From: Mesotaenium endlicherianum
Taxonomy: Eukaryota; Streptophyta; Zygnematophyceae; Zygnematales; Mesotaeniaceae
Assembly: GCA_009602735.1 (NCBI GenBank)
Contig: WELA01011136.1
Location: forward strand, 273,911 to 337,910
Reading direction: 5' to 3'
DNA length: 64,000 nt
The translations under genes and the position numbers were made by a program. Below the pieces are notes generated by a model that did not search any database, was not told the DNA's origin, and saw nothing but the letters and a program-made list of their open reading frames with translations. Positions 52,712-64,000 of this stretch are shown piece by piece. Numbering within the stretch: position 1 is the first letter of the stretch; every line of letters starts with the position of its first letter.

Positions 52712-55700
52712 ATGTTCCAGTCAGCCGCATTGGGTTCTTCTTCCTGGGGTCGTCTTCCAGTGGAGTCTGGGAGGCAGGCTCTATGTACATCCCCACCAGA
52801 TTCAGCTTTTTTGCTAGACCAGGCCCACTCTGAGTGGTCTGAAGTTCCACACTTTTCACTCCTCCCTCCTAGTCCGAGAATATTCTCATACCTAGAAGAG
52901 CCACCCCATAGCCCTGTTTCTTGTCAAACTCCTCATCTTATCACTCCCCTAAGTGGTAGTAGACTTAAAGGTTCCGAAGAAAACAAAGGCGTTCACAGGT
53001 CCCTTGCATTCGCCTTTGAGAGTGAATCGAAGAACCCAGGGACTCCTCTACAGTGTCAGCGGGACCACCCTGAGCTCTTTAGGGATCCCTTCACTCCTCT
53101 CACACCAAATACGTTTGCGTGCGAGCGTCGCTTGTCTACGACAAGCTTGCTATCTGCATCGCAGGACTTCCTCCAGGACCTTTTCCCTGCAGCAGGAGTA
53201 GCTGAATCAGGCAGTCTTCTCGATATCTTACAACCTCCTAACGTCACAATGACAATTGAAGATGAAGTAACAATACGTTCTATGCTGTTAGAGCCTAGTT
53301 ATGACAAGCAGACCGCAGAGGAGTTTCACGCATCTGACTGGGAGAACTTCTTAGGGGACACTTTCACTCCCTGGGCCGATGATTTCGCTGGGGACCACTC
53401 AAAAGACTGCTTCGTGGACGCGGATGTCACGAAGTCCTCCCAGAGCTTGTACAGTTGTACGTGGCTGGGAGAGGAGAAAGAGTCGAGGCAGACTATTGAT
53501 GATCAAGTGGAGGAAGTTAGCTTCTTACAAGCATCAGACGGACTAGAGGAGAAGGTTGTCTTGCAGGCAGTATCTGAAGCTACTTTAGATCCCCTCCATC
53601 AGCAGGCCTTCAGCTCGCCCCCCTCCTCTCCTCCATTTCCCTCTGCTCGAGGTCATGACCGATCACTAGAGGCACTTCCAGTCCCAAACAAAGTGGATGG
53701 AGACCAGTGGCCGCTAGGCAATGCGCAATTTATGTCACAGATGTCACAAATGACGTGCAGCCAGATGGCAGCGATCACGTCGCAGATGAATAATATGGCT
53801 GCTCTCAACCAGGCGCCGTCTCTGCCAGTTCAGAGCGCAGAATCGCTGCCAGTGTCGCCAGGGGCCACTCACATGCTACCTGGCATGTTCTCCCCCATGA
53901 TAGCTGGAGCATGTGCTGCAGCTTCATCTCTGACTGTACCTGGCACACCTTCAGGACTAGGTCCCTCCTCTCCACCTGCATCGGTCATTCAGGTGCCTCC
54001 CCTTCCACGCGGGCTTCTTGCCAGAAGGAGCCTGATGTTCCAGGGTAGCCTTGAAGCAGGTGCAGGCTTCACCTTGCCACTTGCACCTCCCCTGCTAGTA
54101 CCTCCTCCTTCTGGACTGGCCCTGCACCCGATCTCCCTTCTCCAAGCACAGATTTCATCGATAAAATCCGTCACAGCCGCAGCCAACGCCCAGGCTGCTG
54201 CCTCAGCCTCCACCTCAGGAAGCTCCAGAGTCAATTCCCTGCCTACTCCCAGGGCTACTCCCAGGGCTACTCCCAGGCCTACTCCCAGAGCTACTCCCAG
54301 AGCTACTCCTGCATGGTCTGCAGGACTTCCAAGTCCCCACCCTGAAGCTGCAGGACATGACCAGCCGGGCCACCCGTCACCAGCAGCAGCGTCATATCAA
54401 GACGAGCTCATATTTCATGATGTACGTATCTAGACTCGTCACTCCCTTTCCAACGTAATGGCCGTTAATACTCGCGTGCCTGCTTGCCACACTGCTTCCA
54501 GTGCTGTGAGTTGCAGCCACCTGTCTGTGACGATATGAAAGAAAAACATCCTCTCCTACTCCAGGAGCATCACCATGCAAAGTCTTTGCAACATCGCGGA
54601 ACATACGCTTGGCAGCTCGTGCAATGGTTGCCAAGAGAAGGGTTGCGGCCTCTCTCTGGCATCTGAAATGTGTAGTATCTTCTCTTCATGTTCATTATAG
54701 TTTATATCAATGGGTTTGCATATACAATGAGTAGTATATGTATATATATATATATATCAACTCAGAATATAATACTTAGGTTCATTTGCATCAGCTAGTC
54801 CCTCCCACATATTTCAATCCAGAGCTACCCGTGTTGGCTGAAAAGATTGAACTGCATATGCGAGGCAACTATAGTGCTAGCCTTGGGTGGGTAAGAAAAC
54901 AAAACCGAAACAAGACGTGAATAGAACTAAAACGATTTCTCTCAGACAGACCAGACTGGCAGTTGACTCCCATTTTCTCACTGCAAGCGACTGTGCCCAC
55001 CTCAATTTCTCATCCATTGCTTTGTCTTACGTTCCAGAACATCCCTTTTTTTTCTTTCTGCATCCATGAAACTTTCTTACATTCTGCCTTGTCCTGTGTA
55101 CCAGGAGGACCTGCAAGATTCTGCTGAGGACGCAGCGGAGGACACATGTCAGCAGAGCACGAGGCGACGTGGCGGCGGCAGCGAGAAGGACAAGGAGTTT
55201 GTTCAGAACACTGCGGCAAAGGCCGCCAGGAAGAGGCGGCTGGGTGTGAACAGCCGCCTGAAGATCCTGGAGGACCTCGTCCCTCTCAGCGGCAAGGTAT
55301 GTCTGTGGGGCTGCTACGTTTCTGATGATGGCTGTCTATTTGCTCTTATCATTTTTGTTTTCTTTGTCTCTGGTGACCATCAAATACAAGCAATGACAAG
55401 CAAAAAAAGTTTCTCATGCACAGCACAGGTGAACGTGTGCTTGTTGTGAAAAGTAGTGCATGTGACATTATGCACACGCAAGCACTTTCAAGGTGCTTGC
55501 CTACTCATTTGCAGGCAAGGGTGTGTGCACATCGTAACGTCATGTTTTTTGTGGGAATTACGGTTTGTTCTAGCTTCAGCTAAGAATGTGAAGAAGCTAG
55601 AGTGACGGAATGTCACTTCATTGTACGTAAAAACAGACTATAAAGCACCTGTCCCCATGCCTGCATGTCAAAACGTCACAAATGGCATGCATGTATCTAT

Positions 55701-58377
55701 CCTCCTTGCACATGTGGCATGCACCCGACTCTTGAGCCTGCAATCAAGTATATGTCACGACGGTGAATTTCGTGATATATGAGTGTCTCTGTGTGCCTTA
55801 CAATATCAAAGCAGACATGTGCTCAGGTTTATCTGTAATGGCGCGCAAGTGTATAATAAGATGTTAGTATGTGCACCTGTTTGTGTATCTATGAATACAA
55901 ACACGTAAATGTGTTTCCCCCCCCCCCTAGTTTGTATATATTCATAGTACGTACGGTGCAATTGTATGCTGTAATTCATGCATATATGCTTCTTAGTGCT
56001 TGCTCGTTCGACACAGCCACACATGGAGGTATTACAGAATCCTCAGAAATAAAAAGGAGCAGCCATCCCGTCGAGAGAATCTCGCAACCTTGCCCTGCCC
56101 CTGACATCCTCTCTCCTTCCATGCTGACATGTGTCGCCAGGGAGACACTGCGAGGATGCTGAGCGAGGTCCAGGACTACATAGCGCAGATGCTCGCTTCC
56201 ATCGGGGTGAGTGAGCCGCATTCGTGCAACCACGCCGATCATATGCCGATGCAGATTTCTTCGGCTGTCAGCGGAGACGAGATAGGGACAGCCGGCTACA
56301 GGTGAAGCCCCCGAGCGGGGGGACTCAAGGCAATATGAGTGACGGGCTGACCGTGAAAGTAGGTGCAGTCATGATACATTTCAGCTCAAATGACAGCAAA
56401 GTGCACTTGCTGTCATTTGTTGTAAGATGAGACCACCTGTACTGTTTTTGGGTGGGAAAATTGGGCGGCAGTGTTGATTAGGAGATTGTGCAGGCTGCAA
56501 CGTGGTCACGTTTTCATTCTATCACCACCACACATGCAAATTTTATGTGAAGAAAGAAGGAGGAGGCATGGGGCCTGACCTGGCTGCGCCTCTGGCTCTA
56601 CTATATGAATGTGTATTAGCTTCTCATTTTAGTACAATATATCCTAAAGGCTTGATACTATCAAAAAAAACATCAGGAAGGAAGGGACACCGAAGAAGTA
56701 CTAGCACATGACAAGTTTCCAACAAATATTACATTAAATGCTGAAAAAGCTTCACTCTGCCTCGTAGCTTATCTCCCCCCTGGCTCTTCCAGACTCCCTC
56801 TCTTCCCCCCCCCTCCCCCCNNNNNNNNNNNNNNNNNNNNNNNNNNNNNCCCCGGCCCCCCCGCTTCCCTCTTATATCTGGGAAATGAGGGCAAAGAAGC
56901 AAAAAATTCGTTGAAGCGTAAGAGAAATAGTGTTATCTGCCAATTTGAGCATATTGCATCCATTTTGCAGGCAAGTGACATCTGGCGACTCACCTTTCTT
57001 CTTCCTGCCGTCTGCTTCTCACAGGAACTGACCAGCACGGAGGGGAGCACCCTTGTGAACGGGAGTCGTGACAAGAGCAGTGGTGGTTGGGCCACCCCCT
57101 CCCCATCACCCCACCAGGTGTGCATTTGGCCTCAGTGGAGTTACACTGAACTTGTGCGTGCAAGTAAATGGGGAATCATTTTCCACGTGCGCACATGCGC
57201 GAAACCACACAGACACCCACACGCACACAAACGTGCATGCGCACATGTCGTGTACAATGCACATGATACGTTTAAGCGGGAGACTCTGTTTGAATATTCC
57301 TGCTGTTGGTAACGGATTGATGACAAGCTCTTGCATATACACTTGAGAGGCAGTGTATAGGTACCCACAGTAGGCAACACCTGCCAAAACAGCAGTTGAA
57401 CACCCAGAATGCAGCCCATGGAGTGCCAGATGACTACACAATTCCCTCTCACACCCGCACCTGATCCATTCATGTCGCCCGCAGCTCACACCTGTGCACA
57501 TGCCTGTGCATCACTTTGCCTCACTATACACACAGGCCACGCGCAGCAGGGCCGACCTGCCTGGCAGCCAGCACCTACCCAGCTGACACATGTCCTCCAC
57601 TGTGCCGCTTCCTCCCATTGGCTGCAACTACGGCAGGGCCGGCAGGACCCGTACTCCCCATCCTACCTGGAGAGGAGGATGAGCATGGGGGGCTTGGCGC
57701 TGGACCCCGCAGACAGCGCCGCGGCTCTGCAGACAATCTCCGAGCTCAGCAAAGCCGCCGCCACTCACTTCGGGGGTGCGCACCCGGGGCTGGGGGGCCC
57801 GCTGGGGCTGATGCCGCCGCCGGTGGGCCTGGCGTCGCCAGCTGGTGCACGTGGCAGTGAGGGCGGCGGAGGCGGTGGCGGAGGCGACGGCGGCGGGAGG
57901 GGGCAGCCGTCGCCGTCGCCGCGTGCCTTTGTGCCAGCTGGCAGCATGCCGTCGGCGCGCGCCGTCCACGTGGCCAAGTACCGGACGAAGAAGATGGTGA
58001 CAGCTGCCAAGCGCGGGAAGCTCCTCTCGCCGCAGATGAAGATCGTGGGGATGGGGATGGGGATGGGCAACGGCAATGGCGCAGCAGCAGCAGGAGTGAA
58101 GGGCGGGGCGGGGGCAGCAAGGCTCCCTTCCTGCTTGGAGGGAAAGCCCGCCTGCGGGGAGGGGAGGGCTGCCGCCCAATCCTCCTCTCTGAGGGGCACC
58201 GGCGTGCTGGCTGGGGCCAGGAGGAGCCCCCCTTCCCTGGCATCGCGCGGGGTGAGGGTGGTGGTGGAGAGGAGAGCCAAGCTGGTGATGCGCGTGCTTG
58301 AGAAGCACGTGGGGCCGCAGGAAGTGGCCAGTTTGCTGCCGCCTCCTCGCCTGCAGCAGCCGAGCCCCCAGATCTAG
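52712..58377 (+). CDS. Atypical bHLH transcription-factor-like protein, five exons
   Basis: Exons 52712-54421, 55105-55296, 56141-56206, 57025-57117 and 57637-58377 all end on codon borders with GT-AG introns and give 933 residues. Residues 1-570 are largely disordered, rich in Ser, Pro and Leu, with acidic patches (DWENFLGDTFTPWADDF) that could activate transcription, a Met/Gln stretch (MSQMSQMTCSQMAAITSQMN) and a TPRA repeat. Exons 2 and 3 encode the bHLH at about 605-655: NTAAKAARKRRLGVNSRLK, helix 1 ILEDLVP, loop, helix 2 GDTARMLSEVQDYIAQMLA. The basic region lacks the His and Glu that contact an E-box but stays strongly basic, so binding may be non-E-box, weak or indirect. The intron between the helices falls where many plant bHLH genes have one. 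Exon 5 is Gly/Ala/Pro-rich with a conserved-looking VHVAKYRTKKMVTAAKRGK basic segment. I cannot assign a subfamily. The acceptor of exon 5 could be nine bases further on. Confidence 0.75.
54241..54310 (+). repeat. 12-bp tandem repeat in bHLH exon 1
   Basis: Five to six copies of a GGCTACTCCCA-type unit in frame encode alternating TPRA and TPRP. The period is a whole number of codons, so copy number can change without breaking the protein. Confidence 0.9.
54735..54757. repeat. (TA)n microsatellite in bHLH intron 1
   Basis: About eleven TA steps with one G interruption. Confidence 0.9.
56821..56849. other. Assembly gap (N run) inside bHLH intron 3
   Basis: 29 unknown bases lie between C-runs on both sides. 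The gap is probably an unread poly-C tract, and its size may be nominal. It falls between exons 3 and 4, so it does not affect the predicted protein unless a small exon is hidden there. Single unknown bases also occur at 63122 and 63476. Confidence 0.95.
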
Positions 58378-59539
58378 AGACCGCGGGCGCGTGAGCGCGC
58401 GAGCGCATTGGGAAAGAGCTAGCTTCCTTGGCCTCTCTCGTCGCTCTTAGACGATGCTTTCGCCCCCCAGGGCGCCATGGCCCGGCCCCGGTCCCCGGGG
58501 CACTCCCTGTTCAGCTTCCAGTCCACCTCTCTTCTCCTCTCCTGTCACCCCCCTTTGTCTCCTTCTCTCCTTCAGGTGCAGCAGCCATCCGGGGAGATTG
58601 ACGTTCTTCTGCTTCAGGAATGTAGGAGGAGAGGTCTTCTTTCCCTGCTTCTGTGTTAGATTTCAAAAATGCATTCTCATCCATCAGATGTAAATTGTAG
58701 TGGGGGTGGGCGCCTAGGAGAAGGTTAAGCTTACAGGGGCTCCTTTCATGGGCTCATTCCACTCACCCAACTTACCATGGCCTTTTGAGTCTTTGACTCG
58801 TAGCAGCTGCCCTCATTGGAGCTGAGGCGGCTGGCAGCCCCCGGCATTAGAGCTTGTGGTGGGTTTTTGTTGTTGTTTAGGGTTGATTTTAGGTTTTTTC
58901 TGAGGGGGGCGTCCAATGGGCCTGAGAGACTGGGAGATGATATTGGCAGAGGGAGATGTAAAGCTGAGTGCCGGATGTGCGCAAAGTAGTAGTGTTAAGG
59001 TTTTTTTTTTGGGGAACATTACTAGACAAGGACATAAGTTACTCCTCTAAACTGCACCTCGAGAGGGCAAGGAGAGGCAACACATAAGGTGCATTTTTCC
59101 AAGAGTACAATTAGTCTGGTGTGAGTAAGCAGAGTGGGAGGAATAACATGTGCCTTACGAGAAATTTTGTGACAGCACATTGAAAAAGGAGACTGCAACA
59201 GCTTGAGTTTGCGTTTGACACAAAATGTGCATTCAAGAAGCACTATATTTGAAGTGTATGAACTTACACCCAAACATAAAGCCTGCATTCTTAACCAGGA
59301 ACACGCCGCAAGTTCACATCAATCAGCAGTGTTCCCCTTTTTTCTATAACCTCATCCAATAAAAATTTTTGTAGACGACATTTACAATTAACTTCACATA
59401 TGGTTTTGCAGCAAACATTTGAAAGTATTTCAACTGTCATTTCTCCGAGGATACCTGTACACGTCACAATCCATCCTCATGCAATCCTAAGCACCGGGCA
59501 ATGAAGAAAAGTTGTTCATGTTGTTTCCTCCAGTACATT
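58378..59539. other. Spacer between bHLH gene and sHSP unit C
   Basis: The first few hundred bases should be the 3' UTR of the bHLH gene. No other gene was recognised. An AT-rich stretch begins near 59150. Confidence 0.4.
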
Positions 59540-59845
59540 ATGAACATTGAAAATGTTTCCAAATAAAAAGTATACAATGGCAATAGTCGAAGCAGGACGA
59601 AGTGATACCAAAGAATTGTTGAATTATGTACACAATCTACACACCTCTTTCATTCCCAACTTGTACTTCTCAACCCTCCGAAAGCGTCCTTGCCCTCCCA
59701 CATACAAAGGCTCTTTGCCCAACTCATTATTGTTTTGTTAACTCCTGCCACTACACCTCTATGCTCTAATTACCTCCACTTCATATACACAATCGCTATC
59801 TTCCTCGACCCCGTCCTCGCCCTTCTAATATCCTTGAGCAAATGC

Positions 59846-61406
59846 TTACAAGCCTGCAGGCGCGTCGCCACCGCTGCTACCGTCTGCGGTATGCTCAGGC
59901 TCCTCCTGCCTGTGCTGGTCGGCGCTCGCACCCGTGCCCTCCGCTGCCTGAGAGAGAGCACTCTCGGGCTTGCTGACTGGCGCACTCTCTTCCTGCGGCT
60001 GCGAGGCCTCTCCCGGCTGCTGCTGCTGGCTGGCGGGCTGAGACGCGAGCGTCGATTCAGAGGCAAACCACATGTCGTCGGCCTTTGCTGAAGTGTCGGA
60101 GTCAGCGCTGGACGAGCCTCCCCTGACTGTCACCTCCATCACCGAGGGCTGGGGCTTGGGGGCAGGCGCCACCTTGGGCAGGGTGACCACGAGGATGCCA
60201 CGTGTCATCTCGGCGCTGATGCCGTCTGTCTGCACCTTGCCCTTAGGAAGGGGAATTTGCGTCTTAAAGGCTGCGGCTCTGCGGGACCGGAAGCGGAACT
60301 CTGCGGAGGAGGAGGGGCTGTCGGGAGCGTCCTTGCTCTGCTGCTGGCCCTGCTGCCTCTGCGCGGTGATGTGCATCACGCGGTTGTCCTCCACCTGCAC
60401 TTTGACGTCGGGCGTGTCGTACCCGGGCAGCTCAAAGCGCAGCAGCCAAGCGTCCTCCGTCTCCTCCACGTCCCAGCATGCGCCGAAGGGGGAGCCAGAT
60501 TCAGAGGGCCCCTGCTGCTTGAACATCTCATTGAGCAGCCAGCCGATGCCCCCCAGCACCAGAGGGGCCTGCTGCAGCATGGGCCCCTGGCGGTACCCGC
60601 GGGGGGGCGTGCCCCACGCGCTCGTCCCGGGGCCTCCCTGCGGCCCGCAGCCTGGAAAGGCACAAGCTCAAACATAATGACAAGGTGAGCTCAGAAGTCA
60701 AAGTAAGGAAAAGAGAGCAAGTACATCGTTAGTTGCTTGCTTGGACACGAACCTGCAGCGGGCATGCATGCTAGGGAAACGTGCTTCAACGGTGGCTACT
60801 GGCTCATAAGGAAGCCGTTCATGCAAGACTGATGCTAGAGGCCCAGTTCACTCAGCCCTGATTGAAGGTAGTTCTCGTAGGCCCTCCCTCCCTTCACGAC
60901 ATTTCAGACGCTCAGCAGACTACAACCCTTCTCTAAGGAGAGTCAGACACACAGCAGATAAAACTAAGACTCGCAACCCAAGCACTTTCTTTAGTTGTGG
61001 GATCATACCAAAACAAAGCCTTGCAGACGCCCCAATAGCAGCCTGTCTTTAAGGTAGTTCAGAGAAGCAACTCACCGTAGTTTGCAACCCTGGGGTTCAT
61101 GAAAGCAGCAGCCCTCGTGCCCCTCCTCGACCTGCAGTTGGCTGCTTGTGCGCGAGCAGCTTGAGCTTGGAACCAAGCTGCCTGGGCAGCAGCTCTCTGC
61201 TGGTCGTTGGCACCCCATGAAGCACTGACGACGTTTGACTGCTTCTTGTGACTGCTTGCTCTGAGGGAGACAGGGGCTGCCCTTGTGCCAAGGAAGGAGC
61301 TCCTCTGGAGAGGCTGAGCCCTCTTGCTAGAATTAACACTTGCTGCTGAAGCCACCAGGGGGGCAATGAACTGGGCAGCTGCCGTTCCTGCTGTCAAGGC
61401 GGCCAT
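59846..61406 (-). CDS. Chloroplast-type small heat shock protein (HSP20 family), copy 3
   Basis: Two exons, 61406-61076 and 60651-59846, with a GT-AG intron of 424 bases, give 378 residues. Exon 1 has the same start (MAALTAG), length and phase as the other copies. The alpha-crystallin core is nearly identical, with the shortest Ser run (SPSSSAEF) and the shortest Gln tract (QQQQPGEASQ). No frame damage is visible. Intron and flanks resemble copy 1 more than copy 2, so it probably arose from copy 1 by a later dispersed duplication. Expected location is the plastid. Confidence 0.88.
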
Positions 61407-61580
61407 GTTGCTCAAGGACTAGGTAAATATGCTGAATAAACAGAGTAAGGATTGAATTGGCCTGTAATGACTTAGCAAGTATGACTAAGTATTGGTAGCA
61501 AAATAGTATAACTTCGAGCACCTCAGTGCCAGAACACGAATGGGTTGAGCAGAATGAGTGAAGCAGTAGGCACATGCCTT

Positions 61581-61587
61581 TTTTATA
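61581..61587 (-). promoter_or_regulatory. TATA box of sHSP copy 3
   Basis: TATAAAA on the minus strand lies 175 bases before the ATG, in the same conserved block as in copies 1 and 2. Confidence 0.6.
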
Positions 61588-61796
61588 CTTCGCGGATTGC
61601 TCGTAGGGACCTCCTGCAGGCAGCAGCTGGAGTGGACAAAGTGGCATGAGCTGCGACCTTACTTTTTCCACACTCTTCAGACAACTTCCAGACTACTCTT
61701 CCTCAGGTCGGAAGACGTGGCTCTCAGTCTTCGCTTCATCGCCCCATCGAGCAGAAAGTCACAACCTTCACGACGTTCCCCTCTTGACTTCGATAC

Positions 61797-61814
61797 TTCT
61801 CGATCCGTTCTCGA
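61797..61814 (-). promoter_or_regulatory. Candidate heat-shock element upstream of sHSP copy 3
   Basis: Two TTCTCGA units are spaced four bases apart (TTCTCGATCCGTTCTCGA), close to a gapped heat shock element of TTCnnGA modules. The position matches the single site of copy 1 and the cluster of copy 2. Confidence 0.3.
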
Positions 61815-63066
61815 TGCATCCCAGCTCTTTTCGCCACAACAATTTGTCGAGACTCGGTGCTCGGCACACACCTAGCTTCCTTTGGTTTCCTTCATTCGAC
61901 TCCCCAGGCTGCTCCTGGGTACTGTACTCCTGGGCCTTCCTGGGCAGCTCCTGTGCACCCTTGCATGATGTGGCTTTCCATTGCTTCATGCAATTTGATA
62001 CTAAACGTCACTAACGTGGTGCCACGATGATCTCTAGTTGTCGTGGTCCATTCAAATCAGTCCAAATAAATCGACTCGGGTAAGCTCGACGAGCTGTTTC
62101 TACAAATTTCTAGGTTCGACTGACAGTTTCACCCAAGCTAGGTTCACCTGTTCATTGTTAGTGGCAAATAACAGAGAAGGTGGTGCCCGAAATTGCACCG
62201 AAACTCATGCCGGTCGCGTAAAATGTAAACTTGCGATGAGGGCTCGTGTAACGAGCCGCCAGCGTGGGCAGATTGGGGCCTGGGCGCTGGGTCCGACGTG
62301 GTCAAGAACCAGGAACCACTTCGCCTTCAAAATTCCAAATTGCAACAAGCGTACAAGAATTACAGTTCTCAAGTGCACTCGTGACTCAAGTGCTTCAAAG
62401 CTACTTCAAAGCGCTTCAAAACGCTTCATGCAAAATAGGCCCAGTTTACAGTGGCCACACACAGGCACTCAATTGATCAACGCGAATTGCGGAATTGAAA
62501 ATTACGAGATCGAAGCGACGAAGACAAAATAAACGACCAAGTTTTAAACAGCTAAAAAAAAAGCGTTTATAGTGCACAGGCACAAATTGATAGAGGGAAA
62601 TGGTAAAATCCCCTCCACATAATGTCGCGCTTCGTCTCCGCGTAATTTCCGGGCTCGGTTAGACCTCACAAATCATATTCTAACATCGTGCATCGTGCAT
62701 CTTGCTCTTATAAAATGACCTTTGGGTGCCGCAACCTCACATCCTCACCAGCCGCGAACAGCCGCGAACATAAATACATCATGGCCTGCTCATGCAATAG
62801 AAACTATTGTATTGGCATTTCCCAAATAGCGAGGGAGGGATAACAGTACACATATGCGATGGGTTCAGACGAATGTTAAGTGTAGAAACTTGGTGAACGC
62901 TGTATTTTTTTCTCTACTCTTTGTCGTCCCGAAATCGTTGCCAAAAAAAGTAGAGTACACCACGAGTACATCCTTAATTGCATCCCCTACCTAATACCGA
63001 CAGTCCTTGTCGATCGAGTGATCGTCGAGGAGGGGTCATTCGAGGGGTCGAACACATCTCAGATTC

Positions 63067-63092
63067 TCAAACCTGCTCGAGAGCAGGTTTGA
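63067..63092. repeat. Perfect 12-bp inverted repeat
   Basis: TCAAACCTGCTC, a 2-base centre, then its exact reverse complement. It could form a tight hairpin. No run of T or other transcript context is evident. Confidence 0.8.
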
Positions 63093-64000
63093 AAATACGA
63101 GTTTGATTGATTGAAACCACGNCGGCAGAAACAGCAGCGCCGCACGTGTGCGGGTCAGAGGACCTCAACACACAGCAGCTAGCAGCTACCTCAGGCCCCT
63201 GGGCCAGCCGCAGCGGAGTGCCTGCGGTCCTGGAGAGAGAGCTCCCGCGATGCCCCTCAGCTCAAGACGAGAGTCCCACCAAAGCCTCGTCCCTCGTCCT
63301 CACTCTTCAACTTAAGTTTCAGCTTTTGACACCTCGAAGCACGACCTCAAGTATGTCATTCGCCCCAACCAAGTGGGAGGCACACATAAGTCACCCATTG
63401 ATACCCTCTACAACATCATAAACAACTATATACATGCATCACAGACCGGCGTGGCTGGGGGCGGGTGGGTGTGGGNTTTTCATTGCGCTCAAATTGAAAA
63501 TGTACTTGCAGGTACCGGTTCGTACCTTTCAATCAATTAAGTCGCTATCGATTTGCCCACTGTAAGCACGTCGAAGTGCTTCGAATCGAAGTGCTCGCTA
63601 GCTGGCTCGAGATCCCATCCTGCTCTGCATCATATAGCCTAACGCAGAGCGCATAGCGTACAGTGCAGGCAACTCCAGTCCTGCTTGCACGGCGACCCTT
63701 TCTCGGATGCAACTGCAGGACCTCGTCGTCATTGCCCCTACCTATCAGCAGATGTTTCACCCATTGTTCAATACAGGCAGTCCGACCGTATAACTTACCA
63801 ACAATATGCCTTGCAAGGCTGAAGCTAATGAACCAAGGCTGAGGTTTATCTTCCTTCTCATTATTTGAATTTCACAAGGTGTGGGAAGATGGAGGTCATG
63901 ATCTTCAATCTCATGATGCACAAAATTGTGCCGCAAATCTCGCCTGATCCTATGTTTCACGTTACAACTCTTCTGAAAGTCCCTTGTGCGCCATCTCTGA

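Larger units (their letters stand above)
59540..64000. repeat. Duplication unit C carrying sHSP gene 3
   Basis: A dispersed copy of the unit seen at 7840-12600. It matches copy 1 from the AT-rich 3' flank (ACAATCTACACA near 59630, against AAAATCTACACA near 9121), through the gene and intron (a shared tract 'ctcagccctgaatgaagg' at 10527 and a one-base variant near 60850), the promoter, and far upstream (the GAGCGCATAGCGTACAGTGC block at 63648 and beyond). It is closer to copy 1 than to copy 2. The window ends inside the match. Confidence 0.75.

Noticed and set aside
57628-58408. Long minus-strand frames opposite the last bHLH exon
   Set aside because: GC-rich shadows of the exon; the plus strand has consistent splice sites and phase.

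Overview
The window looks like a nuclear segment of a streptophyte green plant or alga. The host genes are split by GT-AG introns, and pantothenate synthetase has the plant-type sequence. There are three genes for transit-peptide-bearing small heat shock proteins, and chromodomain Ty3/gypsy elements that carry an initiator-methionine tRNA primer site. I cannot fix the species. A charophyte such as Chara or a zygnematophyte would fit, but that is inference from style (long repeat-rich introns, low-complexity coding tails), not proof.

Layout. (1) 1-5524: upstream DNA, then a complete five-exon panC gene on +. (2) 5525-17750: a tandem duplication of about 5 kb (about 7840-12600 and 13040-17750), each unit carrying one two-exon chloroplast-type small heat shock protein gene on -. 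A third copy of the unit lies 45 kb away at about 59540-64000. (3) 17751-29631: gene-poor DNA with one NYN-domain ribonuclease/zinc-finger gene on - (21535-23242), which shows signs of decay, a miniature LTR element (TRIM, 25721-26195) and several short repeats. (4) 29632-48111: a retroelement cluster. It holds a truncated minus-strand chromovirus, a plus-strand chromovirus of the same family with an unusual third ORF after pol, and a younger minus-strand chromovirus of another family nested in the 3' LTR of the second, flanked by the 5-bp duplication GCCTA. (5) 48112-52711: a gag-like remnant and unrecognised DNA. (6) 52712-58377: a five-exon gene for a 933-residue protein with an atypical bHLH domain. 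(7) 58378-64000: spacer and the third heat shock protein unit.

The host genes do not form a pathway together: panC is vitamin B5 synthesis, the three sHSPs are plastid stress chaperones, the NYN gene is RNA metabolism and the bHLH gene is transcription. The most unusual items are the third ORF shared by two chromovirus copies, the patchy divergence and missing target-site duplication of the plus-strand element, the TRIM, the long-range triplication of the sHSP gene with its promoter, and the bHLH protein whose basic region lacks the usual glutamate. I saw no rRNA or tRNA gene and no CRISPR array.
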